A DNA stretch of 6,484 nucleotides from contig JAKIUO010000164.1 of assembly GCA_021647535.1 (NCBI GenBank), positions 1-6,484 on the forward strand. The letters are read 5' to 3'. This document shows, piece by piece, positions 1 to 5,042 of this stretch (the first letter of the stretch is position 1; every line of letters starts with the position of its first letter). The notes beneath the pieces were generated by a model, which did not search any database, was not told the origin of the DNA, and saw only the letters and a program-made list of their open reading frames with translations. Source of the DNA: Hyphomicrobiaceae bacterium (GTDB taxonomy: Bacteria > Pseudomonadota > Alphaproteobacteria > Rhizobiales > JAKIUO01). Position numbers and translations under genes: made by a program.

Positions 1-55
1 CTTTCGGGGCGTTCTATAGTCCGTGTCATCCAGAAATGCTGATTGGAACCAAGCC

Positions 56-463
56 ATGGCCAGATATCGTACAAAGGCGCAGCGTCCCCTTTCCCCTCAT
101 TTGCAGGTCTATCGTTTCACTATGACCATGATGATGTCGATCGCTCATCGCATATCGGGGGCGGCGCTTTATTTTGGCACCTTTCGGTTGGCCTGGTGGC
201 TGATTGCGGCGGCTTCCAACGAGCGCTATTTCAACCATGTCAATGAGTTGTTTGCCTCCAATGTGGGACGTTTTATCCTGCTAGGCTATACGTGGGCGCT
301 CATTCATCACATGCTGGGCGGGATGCGTCACCTTTTATGGGATACTGGTGGCGGATTTGGCAAGAAAACCCTCGATATTCTGGCCTTTGGCACGTTGATT
401 GGCTCTATCGCCCTGACCATTCTGATCTGGTTTGTGGCCTATTGGGTGCGCGGGCAAATATAA
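56..463 (+). CDS. sdhC: Succinate dehydrogenase cytochrome b556 subunit (SdhC)
   Basis: Membrane-anchor subunit of complex II. With SdhD it binds haem b and passes electrons from the SdhAB catalytic part to ubiquinone in the inner membrane. From this start the protein is 135 aa, a normal family length. The N-terminal RPLSPHLQVYR signature lies at residues 10-20. Ser28 and Arg32 (in SIAHRISG) align with the E. coli quinone-site Ser27/Arg31. His85 in HMLGGMRHLLWD aligns with haem ligand His84. Three hydrophobic helices are visible at about residues 33-55, 73-95 and 103-130. I chose the ATG at 56 because GGAA at 45-48 is suitably spaced and the protein then starts close to the signature. An in-frame GTG at 23 would add 11 residues and cannot be excluded; only 22 nt of upstream sequence are available. 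The stop codon is 13 nt before sdhD, so the two genes form an operon. Confidence 0.95.
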   Translation: MARYRTKAQRPLSPHLQVYRFTMTMMMSIAHRISGAALYFGTFRLAWWLIAAASNERYFNHVNELFASNVGRFILLGYTWALIHHMLGGMRHLLWDTGGGFGKKTLDILAFGTLIGSIALTILIWFVAYWVRGQI

Positions 464-467
464 GGAG
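462..467 (+). promoter_or_regulatory. Ribosome binding site of sdhD
   Basis: AAGGAG overlaps the sdhC TAA stop (461-463) and lies 9 nt before the sdhD ATG. It decides the sdhD start and suggests translational coupling of the two subunits. Confidence 0.85.
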
Positions 468-476
468 AACGCCATT

Positions 477-857
477 ATGAGTATGCAAACGCCTTTGGGG
501 CGCGTTCGGGGGCTCGGGCCAGCCCGTTCGGGGACCAGCCAGTTCTGGTGGCAGCGCCTCACCGCCGTCGCCAATATTTTTCTGACCTCTTTTTTGCTGT
601 TTTCCATCGTTTTTCACGTCGGAGATGATTATAACTCTGTGCGGGCCTATCTGGGCTCGCCTTTTGTCAGCATCGGCCTAATGCTGTTTATTCTTTCTGT
701 TGTCTTTCACATGTATCTCGGGTTCAAGGTCATTGTCGAAGATTATGTGCAGCATGAGGGCTGGAAAATCCTGTTGCTGATGGGCAATACGTTTTTTTCG
801 ATCTTTATCGGTTTCGCCTGCCTGTTCGCGGTGCTGAAATTAAGTTTTGGGAGTTAG
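477..857 (+). CDS. sdhD: Succinate dehydrogenase hydrophobic membrane anchor subunit (SdhD)
   Basis: Second membrane anchor of complex II, 126 aa. The N-terminal segment GLGPARSGTSQFWWQRLTAV (residues 12-31) is the conserved entry to helix 1. In helix 2, His78 is followed at +11/+12 by Asp89-Tyr90 (HMYLGFKVIVEDY). This matches the spacing of E. coli SdhD haem ligand His71 and quinone-site Asp82-Tyr83. Three hydrophobic segments are seen at about residues 30-48, 62-84 and 97-121. The start at 477 is set by AAGGAG at 462-467, which overlaps the sdhC stop codon; an upstream in-frame ATG at 432 lies inside sdhC and is rejected. The next gene begins 4 nt after the stop. The genes usually found after sdhD (sdhA, sdhB) are absent here. 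Confidence 0.96.
   Translation: MSMQTPLGRVRGLGPARSGTSQFWWQRLTAVANIFLTSFLLFSIVFHVGDDYNSVRAYLGSPFVSIGLMLFILSVVFHMYLGFKVIVEDYVQHEGWKILLLMGNTFFSIFIGFACLFAVLKLSFGS
849..853 (+). promoter_or_regulatory. Ribosome binding site of the SMI1/KNR4 gene
   Basis: GGGAG lies inside the last codons of sdhD, 8 nt before TTG 862. It is the reason for choosing the non-ATG start at 862. Confidence 0.6.
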
Positions 858-861
858 AGAA

Positions 862-1524
862 TTGAGTTCAACCTATAGTAAATTTGGCGATATCATCATC
901 AAGGATTTTTTGGGTACGCCTGAAGCAAGCGATATCGCGGCGTTGGAAACCCAGCTGCAAACAAAGCTGCCAGAGAGCTACAAGGCCTTTTTACAGGTCG
1001 CCAATGGTGGCAATCTGGATGGCTACTATATTGATGTCGATCACCCGGACATGAAAATCCCGCGCAGTTTTTCGCTACTTTATGGCACTAAACCGCGCCT
1101 TGAAGGCAGCCCGTTCGGTATGTTTGCCCACGAAATCGAGCTGTCACGAGAAGCGGCGCAATTGCCACCGCAAGTGCTGCCCATCGCCCGCGACAATTCC
1201 GGTTGCGAGCTTTATCTTGATCTGACTGACTATGAAATAAGCGGCGAAGATCGCGTTGTCGCCTTCATTCATGGCATCCCCGACATCGAAGACCAGCCCG
1301 AGGCCAACGCCTGGGTCACGGTTGCCCTGCATTTCGAGGATTTCCTCAAGGCCCTGCAAACCGACGAAGAATATTATATCGAAGTCCTGCAAGAGACCCT
1401 CGACAAACCCAACCCCGAAAAACAGACCGCCATGATCGACTTCCTCGATCAGGCCCTGCCCGACTGGCGCACCCAGGAAAGCTTTGCCGCGTTTAAGGAT
1501 CTGCAGGGGACGCAAAGGCACTGA
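862..1524 (+). CDS. SMI1/KNR4 family protein
   Basis: A soluble 220-aa protein with no signal peptide or membrane segment. It carries the hallmarks of the SMI1/KNR4 (SUKH) fold: LPESYKAFLQVANGG at residues 36-50, VLPIARDNSGCELYLDL at 105-121, and a closing helix VALHFEDFLKAL at 154-165. The remaining C-terminus is acidic and helical. In bacteria this family includes immunity proteins of polymorphic and contact-dependent toxins as well as stand-alone proteins of unknown role. No toxin gene is visible nearby, so an immunity role is not supported here. The TTG at 862 is preferred because GGGAG (849-853) sits 8 nt upstream. A TTG at 847 would overlap sdhD and lacks a good ribosome site. The 4-nt gap after sdhD implies co-transcription and perhaps translational coupling with sdhCD. 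The specific function is unknown. Confidence 0.82.
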   Translation: MSSTYSKFGDIIIKDFLGTPEASDIAALETQLQTKLPESYKAFLQVANGGNLDGYYIDVDHPDMKIPRSFSLLYGTKPRLEGSPFGMFAHEIELSREAAQLPPQVLPIARDNSGCELYLDLTDYEISGEDRVVAFIHGIPDIEDQPEANAWVTVALHFEDFLKALQTDEEYYIEVLQETLDKPNPEKQTAMIDFLDQALPDWRTQESFAAFKDLQGTQRH

Positions 1525-1543
1525 GGGGGATACGGCGTGCCTT
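1515..1543 (+). terminator. Possible hairpin at the end of the sdhCD-SMI1 transcript
   Basis: AAGGCAC (1515-1521) pairs with GTGCCTT (1537-1543) across a 15-nt loop that contains the stop codon. No T-tract follows, so it is at best a weak or factor-dependent terminator or an mRNA 3'-end structure. Confidence 0.3.
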
Positions 1544-1642
1544 GCTGGCTGCTGCGAGGATGACTCTGTCGCCCTTTTCTTTAAGCCTTGAGGTCCACCT
1601 GTCTACAAAAGTCATCGCCTACCATCGCGGTGCTAAGTTTTG

Positions 1643-1781
1643 CATTCTGGTTCCCAAGCTCTGCTTGGGAATCTGTGGTCGGGGACGCTCTGCGTCCCTT
1701 GATGAGCCTCATATTAGCCTGAAACGCGACGCAGAGCGTCTTGGCCACGCAATTCCCACGCAGAGCGTGGGAATGAGAATG
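1643..1781. repeat. REPIN-like element: two inverted ~54-bp halves, four hairpins
   Basis: This is the main content of the 392-bp gap 1525-1916, which has no credible gene. The left half (1643-1696) and right half (1728-1781) are inverted copies; I count 41 of 54 identical positions without gaps. Each half holds two perfect hairpins with 3-nt loops. On the left, TTCCCAAGC/GCTTGGGAA (1651-1671) and GGGACGC/GCGTCCC (1682-1698) have loop TCT. On the right, GACGC/GCGTC (1728-1740) and ATTCCCACGC/GCGTGGGAAT (1752-1774) have loop AGA. The 31-bp spacer contains a small dyad, ATGAG-C-CTCAT. Paired inverted REP sequences of this form are non-autonomous elements typically mobilised by RAYT-type transposases, none of which is encoded here. 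The hairpins could also act as a transcription or mRNA-stability boundary between the sdh operon and the cytochrome gene. Confidence 0.85.
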
Positions 1782-1903
1782 TTCCACCCACCCATAAGGA
1801 AGACTGCAAATTTTATTTTGGGGTGAGGTCGTTTTTGTCGCACCTGTGCAGGAACGGAAATTTTTGGGCCTTGCGTAAAGTTAAACATTAGGAAGCCAAA
1901 GAC

Positions 1904-1908
1904 AGGAG
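1904..1908 (+). promoter_or_regulatory. Ribosome binding site of the cytochrome c gene
   Basis: AGGAG lies 8 nt before ATG 1917 and fixes this start. I see no convincing -35/-10 pair between the REPIN-like element and this site. Confidence 0.75.
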
Positions 1909-1916
1909 ACAAGGCT

Positions 1917-2501
1917 ATGAAGAAAATGAAGACCATTACTGCGATTGCAGCGCTTGTGGTTGCCGGTGCTTTTATCGGGCAGTCAAGCGGATATGCCCAG
2001 GGTATGATGGGGGATGGTTATCGCGGTAGTCATCAGGGCCATCAGGGCCGTGGTATGGGAAAAGGCCAGGGCATGGGGCGTGGTCACGGTATGGACAAAG
2101 GCATGGGGCAGGGAAAAGGGCGAGGTATGGGCAACCATGTGCGTCATCGGGTGATCATGAGAGGGGCCGGCGTTCCGGCCGCCTATCAAAATGCCAAAAA
2201 CCCTTTGCCAGCCACTCCGCAGAATATCGCAGCAGGCCAGCAACTCTACGCGAACCAATGCGCTTCGTGCCATGGGGCCAAGGGCGTTGGCGACGGTGAG
2301 GCCGGGCGCGGGCTCAGCCCCAAACCGGCCAATATCGCCTTTGTCATGGATAAACCGATAGCCACCGATGCGTTTCTGGCATGGACCCTTGCCGAAGGCG
2401 GGGCGTCGCTGAAGACAGCCATGCCTGCCTTCAAGGATGTGTTGAGCGACAAGGAACGCTGGCAGCTTATCCATTATCTGCGTGCGGGTCTTGGAAAGTA
2501 G
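1917..2501 (+). CDS. Exported mono-haem cytochrome c with Gly/Met/His-rich segment
   Basis: A 194-aa periplasmic c-type cytochrome. Residues 1-27 form a Sec signal peptide (basic MKKMK, hydrophobic core, likely cut after SGYA). Residues 29-77 are low complexity and rich in Gly, Met, His, Lys and Arg, with repeated GMGKGQ/GMGRGH-like units. At least 10 Met/His side chains there could bind soft metals such as copper. A cytochrome c domain follows: CASCH at 115-119 is the haem-binding CxxCH motif, and Met169 in AMPAFKDVLSDKERW is the likely distal ligand. The C-terminal helix WQLIHYLRAGL is typical of small class I cytochromes c. It probably shuttles electrons in the periplasm; the partner is unknown. 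It converges on the CDF metal-efflux gene and its last 35 nt overlap it. That context, with the Met/His segment, hints at a metal-linked role, which is inference. Confidence 0.9.
   Translation: MKKMKTITAIAALVVAGAFIGQSSGYAQGMMGDGYRGSHQGHQGRGMGKGQGMGRGHGMDKGMGQGKGRGMGNHVRHRVIMRGAGVPAAYQNAKNPLPATPQNIAAGQQLYANQCASCHGAKGVGDGEAGRGLSPKPANIAFVMDKPIATDAFLAWTLAEGGASLKTAMPAFKDVLSDKERWQLIHYLRAGLGK
2031..2048 (+). repeat. 9-bp tandem duplication in the low-complexity coding segment
   Basis: CATCAGGGC occurs twice in a row (2031-2039, 2040-2048) and encodes HQG-HQG. It begins the Gly/Met/His-rich tract of the cytochrome, which appears to have grown by short repeat expansion. Confidence 0.7.
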
Positions 2502-3150
2502 ACAGCGTATTTTTCTTCCGGCCCGCCTCTTTCTCATGCGCGATTTCATGTCGCGCCTGAGTGATGATCTGGCGGGCCGAGTTGAGAAACAGCGTGGCCA
2601 TGAGCGCCGCAACAATGAGATCCGGCCATGGCGTCTGGCTGAAATAAACCGCCAACGCTGCGCCCAGCACAGCCAGATTGCCAATGGCGTCATTGCGCGA
2701 GCACAGCCAGACCGAGCGCACATTGGCATCGCCATCACGGTAGTTCATCAGCACCACAACGCTGGCCAGATTGGCCACCAGCGCCATCGTGCCAATAACG
2801 CCCATAATCTGCTCATCAGGCGCGCCCAGCACAAAAAAGCGATAGAGCGTTGCGCCGAGCACAAATACCCCCATCAATACGAGGGATATGCCCTTCGCCA
2901 TGGCGACATTGGCCCGCACCAGTCCGGATTTACCGATCGCCCACAAGGAAATGGCATAGCTCACCGTATCGCCAAAAAAATCCAGCGCATCAGCTTTGAG
3001 CGCCATGGACTGGCCTTTGAAACCAGCCAGCATTTCAATAATGAACATGACACCATTAATGGCAATAACAATAAGCAACGCCCGCTTGAAAGCCCGGCTG
3101 GCCCCATCAAACTGCGTCGAACAGCTTCCGCCTCCGCATCCTGCACCCAT
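2467..3150 (-). CDS. CDF-family heavy-metal cation efflux protein lacking the C-terminal domain
   Basis: An inner-membrane cation diffusion facilitator, expected to export Zn/Cd-type divalent ions in exchange for protons. It is 227 aa, against about 300 for typical CDFs; the usual cytoplasmic C-terminal metal-sensing domain is missing and the protein ends soon after helix 6. The N-terminus is short and cysteine-bearing (Cys5, Cys10 in GAGCGGGSCS). In helix 2, ADALDFFGD supplies Asp57 and Asp61 at the positions of the YiiP site-A Asp45/Asp49. In helix 5, CSRNDAIGN supplies Cys150 and Asp154 where HxxxD is usual, so Cys replaces the common His. As far as I recall, this CSRND motif is normal for the short CDF subfamily often found beside MerR regulators. 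AAGGAG (3159-3164) lies 8 nt before the start. The gene is divergent from the MerR gene and overlaps the cytochrome gene tail to tail by 35 nt. The metal specificity is not certain. Confidence 0.92.
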   Translation of the reverse strand: MGAGCGGGSCSTQFDGASRAFKRALLIVIAINGVMFIIEMLAGFKGQSMALKADALDFFGDTVSYAISLWAIGKSGLVRANVAMAKGISLVLMGVFVLGATLYRFFVLGAPDEQIMGVIGTMALVANLASVVVLMNYRDGDANVRSVWLCSRNDAIGNLAVLGAALAVYFSQTPWPDLIVAALMATLFLNSARQIITQARHEIAHEKEAGRKKNTLSTFQDPHADNG

Positions 3151-3158
3151 GGTTCGAT

Positions 3159-3164
3159 CTCCTT
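3159..3164 (-). promoter_or_regulatory. Ribosome binding site of the CDF gene
   Basis: On the minus strand the sequence reads AAGGAG, 8 nt before the ATG at 3150. It is a strong Shine-Dalgarno and supports that start. Confidence 0.85.
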
Positions 3165-3179
3165 ATAATTGGCGAGCTG

Positions 3180-3342
3180 AAAAGCCTCTGCGTGGCTTGC
3201 CCTCGCCGGGCGGGCAACCTGTTCAGCTGGAACCAAAGGCGAGCCTTTGGAAACCATTTGAAAATTGGGGTTTGGGGACTAGTCCCCAACGCCATCTGCG
3301 AAGATGCCTGCCTGGCGAGGGCAAGCGTCGTTAGACGCTTTT
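3180..3342. repeat. 163-bp palindromic repeat element with terminal inverted repeats
   Basis: The ends are inverted copies. AAAAGC (3180-3185) mirrors GCTTTT (3337-3342), and the 21-bp inner arms at 3195-3215 and 3306-3326 match at 19 of 21 positions. Inside are CCAAAGGC-GA-GCCTTTGG (3233-3250) and a perfect 18-bp palindrome, TTGGGGACTAGTCCCCAA (3272-3289). The right end folds alone as AAGCGTC-GTTA-GACGCTT (3323-3340) and the left end as AAGCC/GGCTT (3182-3198). No protein is encoded. It looks like a short non-autonomous repeat of the REP/MITE type. It lies in the leader of the CDF gene, between that gene's MerR-type promoter and its ribosome site. A diverged match to its left end is at 3853-3877. 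Confidence 0.8.
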
Positions 3343-3368
3343 GTGAAACACTCTGAACTCTGTTATAC
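3341..3368 (+). promoter_or_regulatory. Possible promoter of the merR-type gene
   Basis: TTGTGA (3341-3346) and TTATAC (3363-3368) are spaced by 16 bp and point at the regulator gene. The -10 overlaps the -10 of the divergent CDF promoter, so the two promoters would be coupled and the regulator could repress its own gene, as is common in this family. The -35 falls at the edge of the 163-bp repeat. Confidence 0.45.
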
Positions 3369-3392
3369 AGTCTCTAGTCACTAGAGGTTCAA
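3362..3392 (-). promoter_or_regulatory. MerR-type promoter of the CDF gene with 19-bp spacer
   Basis: On the minus strand the -35 hexamer is TTGAAC (complement of 3387-3392) and the -10 is TATAAC (complement of 3362-3367). They are separated by 19 bp. A spacer of 19-20 bp is the known signature of promoters that MerR-family activators untwist. The spacer holds a perfect dyad (3372-3386). It fires toward the CDF gene, with predicted transcription start near 3355, giving a leader of about 205 nt. Confidence 0.85.
3372..3386. promoter_or_regulatory. MerR-family operator dyad
   Basis: CTCTAGT-C-ACTAGAG is a perfect inverted repeat with 7-bp arms. It is centred between the -35 and -10 of the CDF promoter, the expected binding position for the adjacent MerR-type regulator. 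Confidence 0.85.
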
Positions 3393-3404
3393 GAGGTTTT
3401 TTTT

Positions 3405-3830
3405 ATGTCAGGTTTAACAATTGGTCGTGTCGCTGCAAAAACCGGCGTGAAAGTGCCGACGATCCGCTATTATGAACAGGTTGGGCTGATGCCGGAGCCA
3501 GAGAGATCGGCGGGTAATCAGCGTGTTTATGACGGGCAGGCGGTCAAAAGGCTGAGCTTTATTGCTCATGCGCGCCAACTTGGTTTTTCGCTGGAGCAGA
3601 TCAGGCAATTGCTCAATCTGGCCGATGCCCCACACCAGACCTGCGAGCAGGCCAATAAGATTGCCCAGCAGCATTTGCGTGAAATCGAAAGCCGCATGAA
3701 GCGCCTGCGCTCTTTGAAAAAGGAACTGCTTAATATGGTGGATGTGTGCCGCGTCAATGGCACTATTGCTGATTGCCGGGTGATCGAGACGCTGGCGGAT
3801 CATGGCAAATGCTTGTCGGTTGAGCATTGA
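3405..3830 (+). CDS. MerR-family soft-metal-responsive transcriptional regulator (ZntR/CadR-like)
   Basis: A 141-aa dimeric DNA-binding regulator. The N-terminal winged helix-turn-helix is clear: LTIGRVAAKTGVKVPTIRYY (residues 4-23) followed by EQVGLMPEPERSAGNQRVY. A long dimerisation helix spans about residues 80-112. Cys80, Cys115 and Cys124 have spacings of 35 and 9, the same as MerR Cys82/117/126, and the first spacing matches ZntR Cys79/114. The extra C-terminal HGKC (133-136) could add ligands. The metal loop CRVNGTIADC and tail fit Zn/Cd/Pb-type sensors better than mercury MerR, but the ion cannot be fixed by eye. AAGAGG (3391-3396) lies 8 nt before the ATG. The divergent gene encodes a CDF exporter behind a MerR-type promoter, so the regulator most likely activates metal efflux. 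No mer resistance genes are nearby. Confidence 0.94.
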   Translation: MSGLTIGRVAAKTGVKVPTIRYYEQVGLMPEPERSAGNQRVYDGQAVKRLSFIAHARQLGFSLEQIRQLLNLADAPHQTCEQANKIAQQHLREIESRMKRLRSLKKELLNMVDVCRVNGTIADCRVIETLADHGKCLSVEH

Positions 3831-3852
3831 TACGGGCTGGTATGATTGGCGC

Positions 3853-3877
3853 AAAATCCCCTGCGTGGCTTGTCCTC
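3853..3877 (+). repeat. Diverged partial copy of the left end of the 163-bp repeat
   Basis: This segment matches 3180-3204 at 22 of 25 positions and includes the identical 12-mer CTGCGTGGCTTG. It lies just downstream of the merR-type gene, so related repeats flank that gene on both sides. No clean right end is seen, so it may be a decayed copy. Confidence 0.6.
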
Positions 3878-3890
3878 TCTGGAAATAAAA

Positions 3891-3921
3891 AGGGCACCTG
3901 CTTACGTGAAACAGATGCCCT
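3891..3921. terminator. Hairpin downstream of the merR-type gene
   Basis: AGGGCAcCTG (3891-3900) pairs with CAGaTGCCCT (3912-3921 region) as a nine-pair stem with one mismatch and a loop of about 12 nt. There is no T-tract on the + side, so intrinsic termination is doubtful. It may belong to the decayed repeat copy here. The rest of the 239-bp gap to the next gene shows nothing I can name. Confidence 0.35.
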
Positions 3922-4069
3922 CTTGGAACCTTGGGAGTTCCCGCTGTAAATTTGTTTTATACTCAAAACACTTGAAAACCCGAAGAAAGGTTGCGAAAAA
4001 CCGTTGTCCGATCAAAGAGGTTCACCCGTCAGCAGCTAAATCGCTTGTAGCCGCTGGCTATATGCTGAT

Positions 4070-4762
4070 CTATTTGAGCAAACCACGGGTTGCCATGCCG
4101 ATGAGGTCGTCGGCATAAGAGCCATCGCCATCACGGTCGAGCAAGGAGCCGAAAATGCCGGTTTTTTGCTTTTTTGCCCCACCAAATACAGATTTGATAA
4201 GCATTTTGCCGATGAAGGCACCGATCAGTCCTTTGCCGATGCCGCTGCCAAGGGCTTTGCCCGCCAGATTGCCGAGCATAGAGCCGCTGCGCCGCGAGGC
4301 TTTGTTTATAACGCTATCGGCCAATGAGCGCGATGAGCCACCGCCGCCCAGCGCTTTTTTGGCCAGTCCGCCCATCACCATGGTGGCGATGACGGGCAGC
4401 ATTTTTTTGAGGATTGCCGCGCCAATACCGGTTTGTGCGCTGGCATGTTCGGCGACACCGCGCGACACCTGTTTGGAGCCAAACAAATGGCCAAGAATGC
4501 CATTGCCATCATCCTGGGTGGCTTGCGCCCCCATCAATCCGGCATCGTCGGCATAGCGTTCATGCTGACCGCCGGACAAGGAGCCCAGCAGGTCGGCGAG
4601 GCCTTTGCCATTGCTGGTATTGCGATTCAGACCGGCACCAAGCGCTGGTGCAAGCTGGCGCACGGCCTGCTCAGCCTGCGCTGGTTCAATGCCGAACTGG
4701 CTGGCCAGATTGCCGATGGCGTCGCCGCCCTGACTTTGTGAAATCATGTCAAAAAGGTTCAT
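4070..4762 (-). CDS. DUF937 domain-containing protein
   Basis: A 230-aa protein with no recognisable signal peptide. The N-terminus MNLFDMISQSQGGDAIGNLA with FGIEPAQAEQAVRQLAPALGAGL (residues 23-45) is the typical opening of DUF937 proteins, whose biochemical role is unknown. The middle is rich in Gly, Ala and Lys and has amphipathic stretches (AAILKKMLPVIATMVMGGLAKK and GSGIGKGLIGAFIGKMLI) that could contact membranes or self-associate. The C-terminus holds LDRDGDGSYADDLIGMA (208-224), a DxDxDGS acidic loop resembling a calcium-binding EF-hand but with Asp at loop position 11 and Leu at 12. As I recall, this loop is common in the family. The start at 4762 is chosen for GGGAGG (4769-4774), 6 nt upstream; an in-frame ATG 57 nt earlier lacks such a site. 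It is transcribed away from the metal locus and probably alone. Confidence 0.85.
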   Translation of the reverse strand: MNLFDMISQSQGGDAIGNLASQFGIEPAQAEQAVRQLAPALGAGLNRNTSNGKGLADLLGSLSGGQHERYADDAGLMGAQATQDDGNGILGHLFGSKQVSRGVAEHASAQTGIGAAILKKMLPVIATMVMGGLAKKALGGGGSSRSLADSVINKASRRSGSMLGNLAGKALGSGIGKGLIGAFIGKMLIKSVFGGAKKQKTGIFGSLLDRDGDGSYADDLIGMATRGLLK

Positions 4763-4809
4763 GAAGGGCCTCCCGATAAAAACAACTCTAATTACTGCTA
4801 AAGGCAAAT

Positions 4810-4834
4810 AGTCAGACAAGATGGTCGTCTGACT
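4810..4834. other. 8-bp stem-loop in the leader of the DUF937 gene
   Basis: AGTCAGAC (4810-4817) pairs perfectly with GTCTGACT (4827-4834) across a 9-nt loop. On the + strand it is followed after 5 nt by six T (4840-4845), terminator-like, but no + strand gene precedes it closely. On the - strand it would lie about 50 nt upstream of the DUF937 start, as a leader hairpin or operator. Confidence 0.5.
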
Positions 4835-4847
4835 CTACCTTTTTTAA

Positions 4848-4866
4848 CCGGATATTGCCCGGATAT
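4848..4866. repeat. Short direct repeat CCGGATAT
   Basis: CCGGATAT occurs at 4848-4855 and 4859-4866, an 11-bp period that places both on about the same DNA face. The site is upstream of the DUF937 gene and could be an operator, but only two copies exist and no partner is known. Confidence 0.35.
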
Positions 4867-5007
4867 GACTATGAGGATCTATAGTCTCGCTACCCGTCAG
4901 GTGCAAGTGAGGAATTGGTAATCTTGGGGAGATTCCCAGGAAAATTTCTGTATCAAGGAGGTCGCTCTGCTTGAAGCTCTGGGAGAGTCATAGAGGAGGG
5001 CCCATCG

Positions 5008-5031
5008 AGAGGTTCGTCAAGAGGTTCGTCG
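5008..5031. repeat. 12-bp tandem duplication in non-coding DNA
   Basis: AGAGGTTCGTCA (5008-5019) is followed directly by AGAGGTTCGTCG (5020-5031). It lies just past the stop codon of the secreted lysine-rich protein gene on the minus strand. It is probably a simple slippage duplication. I see nothing else of note in the gap 4867-5042. Confidence 0.7.
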
Positions 5032-5042
5032 GGGCAATACTG

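Noticed and set aside
847..861. Earlier TTG start for the SMI1/KNR4 gene
   Set aside because: It would overlap sdhD and lacks a properly placed ribosome site, while GGGAG is well placed for TTG 862.
862..1524. Toxin-immunity pair based on the SMI1/KNR4 fold
   Set aside because: No toxin, secretion or polymorphic-toxin gene is visible in the window, and the gene is attached to a housekeeping operon.
1643..1781. CRISPR array
   Set aside because: The repeated units are inverted hairpins of two kinds, not direct repeats with equal-length unique spacers.
1542..1826. Open reading frame across the hairpin-rich gap
   Set aside because: Most of it is the inverted REP-like element, there is no ribosome site, and the product resembles no protein family.
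1983..2738. Long minus-strand reading frame
   Set aside because: It lies opposite the cytochrome c gene and the 3' part of the CDF gene, both of which have clear motifs; the product looks like antisense translation.
2482..3168. Plus-strand reading frame opposite the CDF gene
   Set aside because: It is the complement of a strongly supported transporter gene and has no ribosome site or recognisable domain.
3405..3830. Mercury-specific MerR
   Set aside because: The cysteine spacing is shared across Hg, Zn, Cd and Pb sensors, the metal loop differs from mercury MerR, and the target is a CDF exporter with no mer genes nearby.
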